From the NCBI RefSeq assembly GCF_003614975.1, contig NZ_QZWI01000002.1, positions 343,364 through 407,363 of the forward strand: a stretch of DNA of 64,000 bases, given 5' to 3'. This document shows, piece after piece, positions 29,252 through 38,141 of this stretch. The notes under the pieces are model-generated. The model made no database searches. It was not told the DNA's origin and saw only the letters and a program-made list of their open reading frames with translations. Numbering within the stretch: position 1 is the first letter of the stretch; every line of letters starts with the position of its first letter. This stretch comes from Rahnella bruchi. GTDB lineage: Bacteria; Pseudomonadota; Gammaproteobacteria; Enterobacterales; Enterobacteriaceae. The position numbers were made by a program, and so were the translations under genes.

Positions 29252-30178
29252 GCATTACCCCAGAGAGGATTTGTATAAACTTTGCTTAGCCTGGAGACTG
29301 CATATAAAAAATATTATCAAGTAAGCTCATAACATAATGTTTAAAAAAACTCATACTGTGAATATAAGGCCACTCGCTGATTTGCACAATGCATATGACG
29401 AACCGCATTGAAACAGGAGACCATTTATAGTGATTTTAAATATTAAAGACACAGTATTTCAAGAAGTTACGCGAACTTTCAGGAAAATTCAAAAGCAAAT
29501 TTAAAACAATTGAATATACATAATTTCAATCAAAAATATAAAAAATATGAAGCACAGGCTGTATTGAATCATTTTCAATCTGCAAAATAAATGTAGCTTA
29601 GATTTCTTCATTTGATAATAAGGTAGTGACAGAAGTTCACCGGGGCGCCATCTCTGTAAGAGCATCCCTGTCGAAATCCCTGAATATCATAAGGCAGTTA
29701 TTCGTTTAATTTCAAAAGCACTTTTAAATTTATATACCCCCCCCAGAACGGCACCCTCTTTTTCCATTCGCCTCTAATGTAAGTATAAAAAATTAACATA
29801 ACTCATGTAAACAAACCTCACAAATCCCACTGGGAAGGGATAAAAACAATCATCACTTAGCTTCAAAAGAACCTCTGTGCAAGCTCACTTTTTGAAACAC
29901 CTTGTTAATATTCCAATTAACTAAATTCATAATATAAAAACATTAAATTTTGATTTTTTAGCACCATTATCAACCTGTTACAGGCCTTCATGACTTTCTG
30001 CTTTCAGTCACGTATTTCATCTGTCTTGTTTTATTCAAACCGGCAAATTAACATTCATCTCAGTAATAAAAACCAAATGAACCTTATCTCTTTAATTAAA
30101 GGCATTCACTTCAGAAAACACGTTTTACCTTCACAAACCAACAGAGTAAAAATAATACTTACAACTCAAGGAGCACTA
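29252..30178. promoter_or_regulatory. 927-base AT-rich control region before the pilin operon
   Basis: No gene is supported here. It separates the divergent LysR copy 2 and the major pilin gene. A run of eight C lies at 29737-29744 in otherwise AT-rich DNA. I saw no recombinase gene or clear pair of long inverted repeats of the fim-switch kind. Such length and base composition fit H-NS-type silencing and several regulator sites, which is inference. Confidence 0.5.
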
Positions 30179-30721
30179 ATGAAACTGGATAAAAAAACAT
30201 TGGCATTGGCTATTTCACTGGTACTTATCAGCGGTTCTGGTTTTGCCGAAACCACGTCAGTATCGGGTGGCACTATTAACTTTGAAGGGAAAGTTATTAA
30301 TGCAGCATGTTCAGTTGCCGCAGACTCCATAAATCAAACCATCACGCTTGACGACGTTAAGGTTTCAAAGCTCGCGACAACCGGAGAAGCGGCAGGTCAG
30401 CCAGTTTCTTTTGAAATCCTTATTTCCGATTGTGACACCAGTGTCATGCAAAACGTGTCCGTGACTTTCAATGGTCAGTCAGATTCAACCACGTCAGATG
30501 CACTGGCCAATACCGCAGGGGTAGGCGCAGCAACTAATGTCGGTCTGCAATTATACGGCCCTGACGGAAAAGCACTGCCGGTTGGCATTGAATCGGCCAC
30601 TATCCCTCTGAATGGCATCCAAAACACCCTGCCGTTCAGCGTTGATTATATCGCGACAGGTGCGGCTGCAACGGCAGGTACCGTTGCCGCAACAGCCACT
30701 TTTAGCATGAACTATTCCTGA
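30179..30721 (+). CDS. Major fimbrial subunit (FimA-type pilin)
   Basis: 180 residues from the ATG at 30179, chosen for the GGAG eight bases upstream and the signal peptide MKLDKKTLALAISLVLISGSGFA, cleaved before ETTS. The mature pilin has the donor-strand-type N-terminus (GGTINFEGKVINAACSV), the conserved disulfide pair (AACSV and SDCDTS) and the C-terminal beta-zipper strand ending TATFSMNYS with the penultimate Tyr recognised by chaperones. First gene of the pilin-chaperone-usher-pilin-pilin-chaperone operon. Confidence 0.9.
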   Translation: MKLDKKTLALAISLVLISGSGFAETTSVSGGTINFEGKVINAACSVAADSINQTITLDDVKVSKLATTGEAAGQPVSFEILISDCDTSVMQNVSVTFNGQSDSTTSDALANTAGVGAATNVGLQLYGPDGKALPVGIESATIPLNGIQNTLPFSVDYIATGAAATAGTVAATATFSMNYS

Positions 30722-30783
30722 TTGAAAATATGTTCCTCTGCTTCCCGCGAGGAACATTCACTTGCATTAAAGGCAGGGCAATA

Positions 30784-31503
30784 ATGAGCGCCAGTGATAA
30801 AAAATTAAGTCATATGATTTCCGGCAAGAATATAAAAGTGACGCTATATGCCGGTTTACTGGCAGCTATGTTGATAGCCCCCGCTCATGCCGGGGGTATT
30901 TCTCTGGGCGCAACGCGTGTCATTTATATGCAAGGTGCCCGCGAGACGACGTTATCTCTTGCTAATACCTCGGAAAGTAATCTTTATTTAATTCAGTCGT
31001 GGATAACAGACGCTGAGGGTAAAAAATCATCCTCTTTTGTGCTAACGCCTCCGCTGTTCACAATAAAACCTAAGAAAGAGAACAGCCTGCGAATTATGTA
31101 CACCGGCCCCAAATTGCCCACAGACAGAGAGACTGTTTTTTACCTGAACAGCAAAGCCATTCCTTCCGTTAATAAGAAAGACTTACAAGGGAATACGCTG
31201 CAAATTGCTACACAAAGTGTCATTAAATTATTTGTTCGCCCGCAAAACTTACCCTCCACGTCACGGGAAGCCCCTAAAAACCTGAGCTGCAAAGTGGTTT
31301 CGGGGAAAGTCACAGTGAAGAATCCTTCGCCTTACTACGTCACCCTGGTGAGTTTCTCTGTCGGCGGGAAAAAATTGCCAAATACCATGATTTCGCCACT
31401 CAGCTCGCGCGAGATCAATATTCCAGGTCATCAGACGGGAACAGTCAGTTTCCAGACGGTAAATGATTACGGGTCAAATACCCCCCGGCAGAAATGCGAT
31501 TGA
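30784..31503 (+). CDS. Periplasmic fimbrial chaperone (FimC/PapD type), first copy
   Basis: 239 residues from the ATG at 30784; the frame from 30730 lacks a signal start. A signal peptide ends at about AHA/GGI. The two Ig-like domains carry the PapD-family marks: ATRVIYMQGARET (Arg of the subunit anchor), YLIQSWI, FVLTPPLFTIKPKKENSLRIM and NPSPYYVTLVSF. It holds pilins until the usher takes them. It lies 62 bases after the major pilin. Confidence 0.93.
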   Translation: MSASDKKLSHMISGKNIKVTLYAGLLAAMLIAPAHAGGISLGATRVIYMQGARETTLSLANTSESNLYLIQSWITDAEGKKSSSFVLTPPLFTIKPKKENSLRIMYTGPKLPTDRETVFYLNSKAIPSVNKKDLQGNTLQIATQSVIKLFVRPQNLPSTSREAPKNLSCKVVSGKVTVKNPSPYYVTLVSFSVGGKKLPNTMISPLSSREINIPGHQTGTVSFQTVNDYGSNTPRQKCD

Positions 31504-31585
31504 CCCTATTTTAGGACACGATTTTCGCAATATTTCTCCCGGCAGAGTATTGCGATGGGTTTTACACGTAAGGAATGAATAGCCA

Positions 31586-34153
31586 GTGCTGACCATACAT
31601 TATCGAATATCTGCACTGGCAGCTTTTATCGCAATTTTTTCCGTGAATAGCTTTGCGGATGAATATTTTAATCCTGCTTTTTTATCGGGTACCCCTTCTG
31701 CAATAGCCGATCTCTCTCGCTTTGAAGGGGGGGCTCAGGCTCCCGGAATATATCGGGTCGACGTTTATCTGAATGACAGATTTCAATCCCGCAAAGACAT
31801 CCGCTTTATAACTTCGGATAGCACTGCTGATGACACCGGCCTGACCCCGTGTCTGACTCCCGGAATGCTCACCAAAATGCGGGTGAATCTGGAGAACCTG
31901 CCTGCACTGAAAGCACAAAAGCCGGATGCCTGTCTGAACCTGCCCTCTGTGATTGAAGGTGCGACAACACAGTTTGATTTTGAAGGTTTACGTCTGGATA
32001 TTACGATTCCACAGGCGATGATGATGAACTCAGCGCGTGGCTATATTCCGCCTTCCCAATGGGATGAAGGGATTAATGCCCTGTTGCTGGATTATAATTT
32101 CACAGGTTCGAACAGCGAGGATGGCACCGGCTCAGAGTCTGATGACTTCTTTCTCGGTCTAAACAGCGGTATCAATGTCGGTCCATGGCGCCTTCGTGAT
32201 TATTCAACATGGAGCTACAACAACAAACGTAATAATAAAAGTGAACTACAGCATATTAATACCTGGCTGGAGCGCGCCATTATTCCCTTACGTAGTGAGC
32301 TGGTTGTTGGCGACAGCAGCACCCAGTCCGATATCTTTGACAGTATCGGTTTTCGCGGCGTGCAACTGGCATCCGACGACAATATGTTACCCGACAGCCT
32401 TCGGGGTTTTGCTCCTACCATTCACGGTATTGCCCGCAGCCACGCGAGAGTCACTGTCCGCCAGAAAGGGTATGTCATATACCAAAGTTATGTGCCTCCC
32501 GGCGCTTTTGCCATCACTGATTTATTTCCCACCTCATCGAGCGGGGATCTGATCGTGGAAGTGAAAGAGTCCGATGGCAGTCTTGATATCTATACCGTCC
32601 CTTACTCTTCCGTACCCGTTTTACAGCGTGAGGGGCATATAAAATACACCCTCACAGCCGGTAAATACCGTAGCAATTCGGACCAGCAGGATGAGGTCAG
32701 TTTTGTGCAGTCGACAATGATTTGGGGATTGCCCGCGGGATTTACTGCCTATGGCGGCTTCCAGACAGCGCAGGATTATCAGTCAGTGGCTCTTGGCACA
32801 GGCGCGAACATTGGCGATTTCGGTGCACTATCATTTGACGTTACGCAGGCGAACAGCGTATTGGCCGATGACAGTAAACACAGCGGAACCTCATTGCGTT
32901 TTTTATACAGCAAGTCACTGCAAAATATGGGAACCAGCCTCCAGCTCGTCGGCTATCGTTACTCGACAGAGGGTTTCTACACGCTTGAAGAATCCACCCG
33001 GAACCAGATGACAGGGTATGTCGATAATTCCGGGGATGAAGTCTCTGCAATCCCTGCTTCCGTTTCAGACTATTACAATCTGCATAATAACAAGCGCGAA
33101 AAAATACAGATCAATGTATCGCAGCAACTTGGCGACAGCGGCTCGCTTTACATCAGTGGCAGCCGCCAAAACTACTGGCGGTCGGACGAACATAACACCC
33201 TTTTACAAGCCGGTTACAGTGGGAATATCTCTGGCGTCTCCTGGACGCTCAATGTCAGCTACAACAAAATACCCGGCCTCAGGGAGGCGGATCAACGAGT
33301 GGCGCTGGGTATTTCTCTGCCGCTCAGTCAATGGCTGTTCCCGGCCAGCGATATCACCCATCAAAGTCACAATACCTACGCCACCTCCAGTGTGAGCTCA
33401 GATACGCATGGCCGGACAACCCAGAGTGCCGGACTCAGCGGTACGTTGCTCAAAGACAATAACCTCAGTTATAGCGTGCAGCAGGGTTATCAGAACAGGG
33501 GCGGCGGCACCAATGGCGCTGTCAGTGCAAATTATGACGGAGCCTGGGGAAGTGCCAACGCCGCCTATAACTACAGTGATAATCACTACCAGCAGGTGAA
33601 CTACGGACTTAGCGGCGCGATCGTCGCGCACCGAAACGGGGTAACTTTTTCTCAGCCGCTGGGCGACACCAATGTTCTGGTGGCAGCTCCCGGTGCTGAA
33701 GACGTCAAAGTGGAAGACAACGCCGGTATCCAGACAGACTGGCGGGGCTACGCTATCGTGCCTTACGCCACCACCTATCGCCTGAACCGGATGGCGCTGG
33801 ATACCACAACCCTCCCCGATAATGTTGATCTCGACGAAACCGTGGTCAGTGTCGTGCCCACGCGCGGAGCACTGGTTCGTGCACAATTCACAACGCATAT
33901 CGGTGCCAGAGTCTTGCTGACGCTGACTCATGCAGGCAAAAAAGTTCCTTTTGGCGCGCTGGTCTCAACCGCTGATGGCAACAGCAGTATTGTCGGGGAT
34001 GACGGTCAGGTTTATTTGTCCGGTCTGGCTTCTCATGGGCAACTGACAGTGAGTTGGGGTAAAGCGTCATCACAGCATTGTGTGGCGAAATATGTTCTGC
34101 CTGAAGATGCGGCCAATAACACGATAAATAAATTAACGAGAGCTTGTCAGTGA
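31586..34153 (+). CDS. Outer-membrane fimbrial usher (FimD/PapC type)
   Basis: 855 residues. The GTG start at 31586 begins MLTIHYRISALAAFIAIFSV, a signal peptide cleaved after SFA; the mature protein starts DEYFNPAFLSG as ushers do. Marks of the family are the N-terminal periplasmic domain, the 24-strand barrel region with LLLDYNFTGSNS and FRGVQLASDDNMLPDSLRGFAP, the plug, and the C-terminal domains with GALVSTADGNSSIVGDDGQVYLSG. An out-of-frame ATG at 31575 opens only five codons and overlaps the GTG. The frame is intact. Confidence 0.93.
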   Translation: MLTIHYRISALAAFIAIFSVNSFADEYFNPAFLSGTPSAIADLSRFEGGAQAPGIYRVDVYLNDRFQSRKDIRFITSDSTADDTGLTPCLTPGMLTKMRVNLENLPALKAQKPDACLNLPSVIEGATTQFDFEGLRLDITIPQAMMMNSARGYIPPSQWDEGINALLLDYNFTGSNSEDGTGSESDDFFLGLNSGINVGPWRLRDYSTWSYNNKRNNKSELQHINTWLERAIIPLRSELVVGDSSTQSDIFDSIGFRGVQLASDDNMLPDSLRGFAPTIHGIARSHARVTVRQKGYVIYQSYVPPGAFAITDLFPTSSSGDLIVEVKESDGSLDIYTVPYSSVPVLQREGHIKYTLTAGKYRSNSDQQDEVSFVQSTMIWGLPAGFTAYGGFQTAQDYQSVALGTGANIGDFGALSFDVTQANSVLADDSKHSGTSLRFLYSKSLQNMGTSLQLVGYRYSTEGFYTLEESTRNQMTGYVDNSGDEVSAIPASVSDYYNLHNNKREKIQINVSQQLGDSGSLYISGSRQNYWRSDEHNTLLQAGYSGNISGVSWTLNVSYNKIPGLREADQRVALGISLPLSQWLFPASDITHQSHNTYATSSVSSDTHGRTTQSAGLSGTLLKDNNLSYSVQQGYQNRGGGTNGAVSANYDGAWGSANAAYNYSDNHYQQVNYGLSGAIVAHRNGVTFSQPLGDTNVLVAAPGAEDVKVEDNAGIQTDWRGYAIVPYATTYRLNRMALDTTTLPDNVDLDETVVSVVPTRGALVRAQFTTHIGARVLLTLTHAGKKVPFGALVSTADGNSSIVGDDGQVYLSGLASHGQLTVSWGKASSQHCVAKYVLPEDAANNTINKLTRACQ

Positions 34154-34290
34154 TGAGAACGCTCCGGGTTAACACATCGCTCTTTTGCACATTTCACTTT
34201 CTCCTTACCCGACGGGTCAGGGCTTTCGTCATGAATAGTCTTGACCCAACGGCTCTGCAAATTAAGCCCCAACTCAAAAGATGCAAAAAA

Positions 34291-34827
34291 ATGAAAAAGT
34301 TATGGCTAAGAAAAATGGCGTTTATAGCCCTGTTATCCCCGACATCAGGCGTGGTTTTCGCCGATACCTATAACCTGCAAATGACCGGCACCATATTGTC
34401 CCGTAGCTGCGAAGTGGAAAGCAGCAGTCAGAAACAGACGGTCGACATTGGTCAGTTTGCGGTAACCGATTTTACTTCAACGGGGAGCGCAAGCCCGGCG
34501 AAATCCTTTGAAATCAAACTGAAAGGCTGTGGAACCGCTGCCACCGGAACATCACTGAGTTTTTCTGGTATCAGCGATGCTGCAAATCCCGCCTTACTGG
34601 CATTAACAGATACCGGCGATGCAGGAGGAATGGCCAGCGGAATTGGTGTGGAAATATTGAACGCCAGTCAGCAACCCTTAGTGCTTAACAACCCGACACC
34701 TGCAACGTACCCCCTTGAACCGGGAGACAACGTTCTCTCTTTCTATCTGCGTTACAAATCCACGCAGTCGGTTGTCACGGCAGGCAATGCCACGGCTGTC
34801 ATGTATTTCGACCTGCAATATCAATAA
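34291..34827 (+). CDS. Minor fimbrial subunit 1
   Basis: 178 residues from the ATG at 34291, the start of a signal peptide (MKKLWLRKMAFIALLSPTSGVVFA) cleaved before DTYNLQ. The open frame begins 147 bases earlier, but no signal starts there. Pilin fold: GTILSRSCEVES and LKGCGTAA disulfide cysteines, C-terminal strand AVMYFDLQYQ. It is preceded by a poor RBS and a 137-base gap after the usher, so expression may be low, as suits an adaptor or tip subunit. Confidence 0.85.
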   Translation: MKKLWLRKMAFIALLSPTSGVVFADTYNLQMTGTILSRSCEVESSSQKQTVDIGQFAVTDFTSTGSASPAKSFEIKLKGCGTAATGTSLSFSGISDAANPALLALTDTGDAGGMASGIGVEILNASQQPLVLNNPTPATYPLEPGDNVLSFYLRYKSTQSVVTAGNATAVMYFDLQYQ

Positions 34828-34837
34828 GGAGTAAGCG

Positions 34838-35368
34838 ATGAACTCTACATCAGGAGTAAGTTTAGCTGCGCTCAGCCTGCTCATGGCTTGGTCAGGTGCT
34901 ATTTCGGCTCATGATGGTGAGATCAATATCACCGGAAGGATTGTGGACAAAACATGCTCAGTGTCAGCGGATTCGTTAAACTCGCTGGTCACGATGGGAA
35001 GCGTGAGTAGCAAACAGTTTGCCCGCGCAGGCGATGGATCCCGCTATGAACCTTTTACTCTGACTCTTGAAAAATGTGGCGATGCGGCCAGTAATGTCAG
35101 CGTGACATTCAGCGGAAGCGCGGACACTCACAATTCTGACTTACTCGCCATAGAGCAAACTGAGGGCAGCGCGGCCGGTATCGGTATCGCTCTCTATGAC
35201 CATGACAAAAAATTGATCCCCCTGAATCAGGCAAGCGCAGGTACAGCGTTGTTGCCTCATCAGGCTCAGGTCATGCTGGCGTTTTATGCCCGTTACCTTG
35301 CCAATGGCGATGAGGTTTCTGTCGGAACCGCAAATACTTCAGCAACGTTTGTGCTGAACTATGCGTAA
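34838..35368 (+). CDS. Minor fimbrial subunit 2
   Basis: 176 residues with a strong AGGAG RBS. A signal peptide (MNSTSGVSLAALSLLMAWSG...) is cleaved at about ISA/HDG. Pilin features: INITGRIVDKTCSVSADS, the second Cys in LEKCGDAA, and the C-terminal strand TSATFVLNYA. It is close to the major pilin around CSVSADSLN, so it is probably a structural or adaptor pilin. It overlaps the next chaperone gene by eight bases. Confidence 0.87.
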   Translation: MNSTSGVSLAALSLLMAWSGAISAHDGEINITGRIVDKTCSVSADSLNSLVTMGSVSSKQFARAGDGSRYEPFTLTLEKCGDAASNVSVTFSGSADTHNSDLLAIEQTEGSAAGIGIALYDHDKKLIPLNQASAGTALLPHQAQVMLAFYARYLANGDEVSVGTANTSATFVLNYA

Positions 35369-36056
35369 AATTTTCCTGGCCGGCCTGATAATCCTGCTCG
35401 CCAGCCCTGTGGTTAACGCCGGGGTGGTGATAGGCGGAACGCGTGTTATTTATGGTGGAAAGCAAAAGAGCGTGGCACTCACCTTGCGTAACAACAGTGA
35501 TTCCCCCTGGCTGATTAAAAGCCGCATTACGCCAGGCGGGAGCTGGTCAGGCGCATCAGTACGACCAGCACTTAACCCATTTATCATCACGCCGCCTTTA
35601 TTTGTTATCAAAGCCGGCAGGGAAAGTGAGATCCGGGTCATTAAGTCAGCGGAAAAGCTGCCTGATGACCGTGAGAGTTTGTTCACACTGAGCGTGGCGA
35701 CCATCCCCTCAGGAAAGACTGACAATAACAATGTTCAGATAGCTATTCGCTCTAAGCTGAAACTTCTCTATCGTCCGGCCAGACTGAAAGGGGTGGCAGC
35801 GGAAGCCTATAAGGAACTGCATTGGTACAGGTCGGGCAACCGGCTGAAGGTTGATAATCCAACGCCCTACTTCGTGACCCTTTTTGATTTGCAAATTAAC
35901 GGGCGCAAGATAAAAAATGCGGGTGTAGTACCGCCCTACAGCATCCGGGAGACATCCTGGTGCCACCGGCAAGCTACTCAATGCCATATCACATGGAAAA
36001 GTATCAATGATTACGGCGGATTAACGCCTACCGCGAGAGCTCATATCGAAAATTGA
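35361..36056 (+). CDS. Periplasmic fimbrial chaperone, second copy
   Basis: 231 residues; the signal peptide MRKIFLAGLIILLASPVVNA is cleaved before GVVIGG. PapD-family marks: GGTRVIYGGKQKSVALTLRN, FIITPPLFVIKAGRESEIRV, NPTPYFVTLFDLQINGRKI. The Cys pair WCHRQATQC near the end is unlike the first chaperone, and the pair differ widely in sequence. Two chaperones in one operon suggest division of labour, for example one for the minor or tip subunits or for the separate adhesin. The start overlaps the preceding stop. Confidence 0.9.
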   Translation: MRKIFLAGLIILLASPVVNAGVVIGGTRVIYGGKQKSVALTLRNNSDSPWLIKSRITPGGSWSGASVRPALNPFIITPPLFVIKAGRESEIRVIKSAEKLPDDRESLFTLSVATIPSGKTDNNNVQIAIRSKLKLLYRPARLKGVAAEAYKELHWYRSGNRLKVDNPTPYFVTLFDLQINGRKIKNAGVVPPYSIRETSWCHRQATQCHITWKSINDYGGLTPTARAHIEN

Positions 36057-36074
36057 TGACCTTTACCACGTGGA

Positions 36075-36974
36075 TTAATCCTCCGGACTCATTTGATGCT
36101 GAGTCACTTTCTGGATCTCAGATAACAGCTGATGGAAGTTTTCATTTTTGGAAAAAGAGTGATGATAATGTACATAACATTCAAAACTCATCTTCATTTC
36201 AGCAGGCAGCTGCAATGCCTTTACCGGGAAAAGCGATTCTACTTTTTTTCCGATCAGCAAAGGTAAAAGAATGACCAGATCACTGTACGCACACAACGCA
36301 GTCACATTCAGCGAACTGCTTGCCACGAAAGCAATTTCCTGCTGATCGAACAAGGCTCGAAAACTGTGCGTCAGCTCCATATTATCGCTGATAAATTGCA
36401 TCCCACGGGACCAGATAATGTGCTGGTTCTGGTGCCAGTCGTCCATGGTGAACGTCTCTTTTATGGTGGGATGATTTTTACTGACCAGCGCACCTAAATC
36501 CGATGAAAAGAGTTTTAGCTGAACAATGGAACTGTCTACGGCAAGCCGGGAACCAATATCGACATCGACCTCTTTATTGCGCAGTTTCATCAGGCGTTCT
36601 GCATCATCATGAGACGACCTGCTGAAGGTCAATTTTGTCGTATTCAGCAAAGTGATAGACAGTAATAATTCGAATAATGAGTAAGTGCTCAGGACAATCG
36701 TTCTTTCGTTTAAGGACTTTTGCATATCCCCTTCAGAAAATTGTTCTGTCACTCCCAGATAGCGCTGACTAAGTTCCAGTGCCAGAGTATTGGGTTTCAT
36801 CCCGTCACGTGTCCGAAAAAACAATGCAGATCCTGTTGATTTTCTTGCCTTATTAATCAAATAACTCACCGCACCTGGAGTCACTTGTAAAATTTCCGCA
36901 GTTTTTGTCACGCTGCCGGAAGTACTGAGTAAATGTATCGCCCGCAGCACTTTCATATCCATTTCTATACTCAT
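36075..36974 (-). CDS. LysR-type regulator, fimbrial island copy 3
   Basis: 299 residues; HTH GSVTKTAEILQVTPGAVSYLINKAR, then FFRTRDGMKPNTLALELSQRY. The effector domain has EVDVDIGSRLAVDSSIVQLKLF, DWHQNQHIIWSRG and CYVHYHHSF, clearly paralogous to copies 1 and 2. It ends only 18 bases from the second chaperone gene, tail to tail, closing the island on the right. It is followed, away from the island, by the mgl operon terminator. The inducer is unknown. Confidence 0.83.
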   Translation of the reverse strand: MSIEMDMKVLRAIHLLSTSGSVTKTAEILQVTPGAVSYLINKARKSTGSALFFRTRDGMKPNTLALELSQRYLGVTEQFSEGDMQKSLNERTIVLSTYSLFELLLSITLLNTTKLTFSRSSHDDAERLMKLRNKEVDVDIGSRLAVDSSIVQLKLFSSDLGALVSKNHPTIKETFTMDDWHQNQHIIWSRGMQFISDNMELTHSFRALFDQQEIAFVASSSLNVTALCAYSDLVILLPLLIGKKVESLFPVKALQLPAEMKMSFECYVHYHHSFSKNENFHQLLSEIQKVTQHQMSPED

Positions 36975-37067
36975 TTCCAGAATGCTCCTTCAGTTTCCAA
37001 AGACTTTACTTCCGTCTTATTCACGCCTGATAAATTATAGATTTGAAGTTGTGAAAGCCATAGTTAC

Positions 37068-37097
37068 GCAAAAAGGGCGCCGAAGCGCCCTTTTGTT
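37068..37097 (-). terminator. Terminator of mglBAC
   Basis: The stem AAAAGGGCGC / GCGCCCTTTT with a 4-base loop lies 19 bases beyond the mglC stop, with T-rich tails on both strands. Confidence 0.9.
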
Positions 37098-37112
37098 TTA
37101 CTGCAAATGAAA

Positions 37113-38123
37113 TTATTTCTTCTTGGCGTATTTCAAAGAGTCTAGCGCCACCGCGAAGATGATGATGCTGCCTTTGATAATGTACTGCCAGTAAGGGTTA
37201 ACGCCGATATAGGTCAGGCCGTAGTTGATGACGGTGAAGATCAGAACACCGGTCACCACCCCTGCCACAGAACCCACCCCACCGGCGAAGGATACGCCGC
37301 CGACCACACAGGCTGCGATGGCATCAAGTTCATACATAAAGCCGAGGTTGTTGGTCGCACTACCGATACGCCCTGCCTCCAGCAAACCACCAAAGGCATA
37401 GAACACACCTGAGAGCGCATAAATCATGATCAGGTTTAACGGTACGTTAACGCCTGAAACTTTTGCTGCTTCCGGGTTACCACCGATAGCGAAGATGTTT
37501 TTACCGAAGCGGGTTTTATTCCACAGCACCCAGACAAACGCGATAGCAATGACCGCATAGAAGGTGATGTAGGAAAGCTTCAGGCCGCCCAAATGGATAA
37601 AGCCCTGTGCGAACTTGGAAAAGCCTGGGTCAAAACCGGCAATGGGTGAGGAGCCCACATAGTCGTAATACAGAGAGTTAATCCCGTAAACGATAATCAT
37701 GGTACCCAACGTGGTGATAAACGGCGTCACGTTCAGGTAAGCGATGATAACCCCGTTGAGCAGACCAATCAGCGCCCCGACGATACACACAGTCAGGATA
37801 ACCAGTGGGATCGGCACCACTTCCAGATTCGGGAAGACTTTGTTGACGTTATCCATCGCCTGCAACATGGTGGCCGCGACTACCGCTGCCAGACCCACCT
37901 GACGACCGGCTGACAGGTCCGTACCTTGTGTGACAATCAGACCTGCCACACCGAGCGCAATGATAACGCGCACGGAAGACTGAGTAAGGATGTTACTTAA
38001 GTTAACCAGACTGAGGAAGCTGGGATCCTGAATGATAATAATGGCCAGTAAGACCAGCAGTACCACATAAATCCCGCCCTCTTTTAAATAAGTGAGCACA
38101 CTTTTCTTATTTAATGCTTTCAT
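37113..38123 (-). CDS. mglC: MglC, galactose/methyl-galactoside ABC permease
   Basis: 336 residues, the E. coli length; hydrophobic throughout with about ten membrane segments of the BPD_transp_2 family (SNILTQSSVRVIIALG, GLLNGVIIAYLNVTPFITTLGTM, EAGRIGSATNNLG). It forms the membrane channel of the high-affinity galactose importer with MglA and MglB. It lies 18 bases after mglA and before the operon terminator. Confidence 0.97.
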   Translation of the reverse strand: MKALNKKSVLTYLKEGGIYVVLLVLLAIIIIQDPSFLSLVNLSNILTQSSVRVIIALGVAGLIVTQGTDLSAGRQVGLAAVVAATMLQAMDNVNKVFPNLEVVPIPLVILTVCIVGALIGLLNGVIIAYLNVTPFITTLGTMIIVYGINSLYYDYVGSSPIAGFDPGFSKFAQGFIHLGGLKLSYITFYAVIAIAFVWVLWNKTRFGKNIFAIGGNPEAAKVSGVNVPLNLIMIYALSGVFYAFGGLLEAGRIGSATNNLGFMYELDAIAACVVGGVSFAGGVGSVAGVVTGVLIFTVINYGLTYIGVNPYWQYIIKGSIIIFAVALDSLKYAKKK

Positions 38124-38141
38124 AATAAGAACCCTTAAAAA

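Noticed and set aside
29252..30178. Invertible fim-type promoter switch
   Set aside because: No recombinase gene and no clear pair of inverted repeats flanking a promoter could be found by eye.
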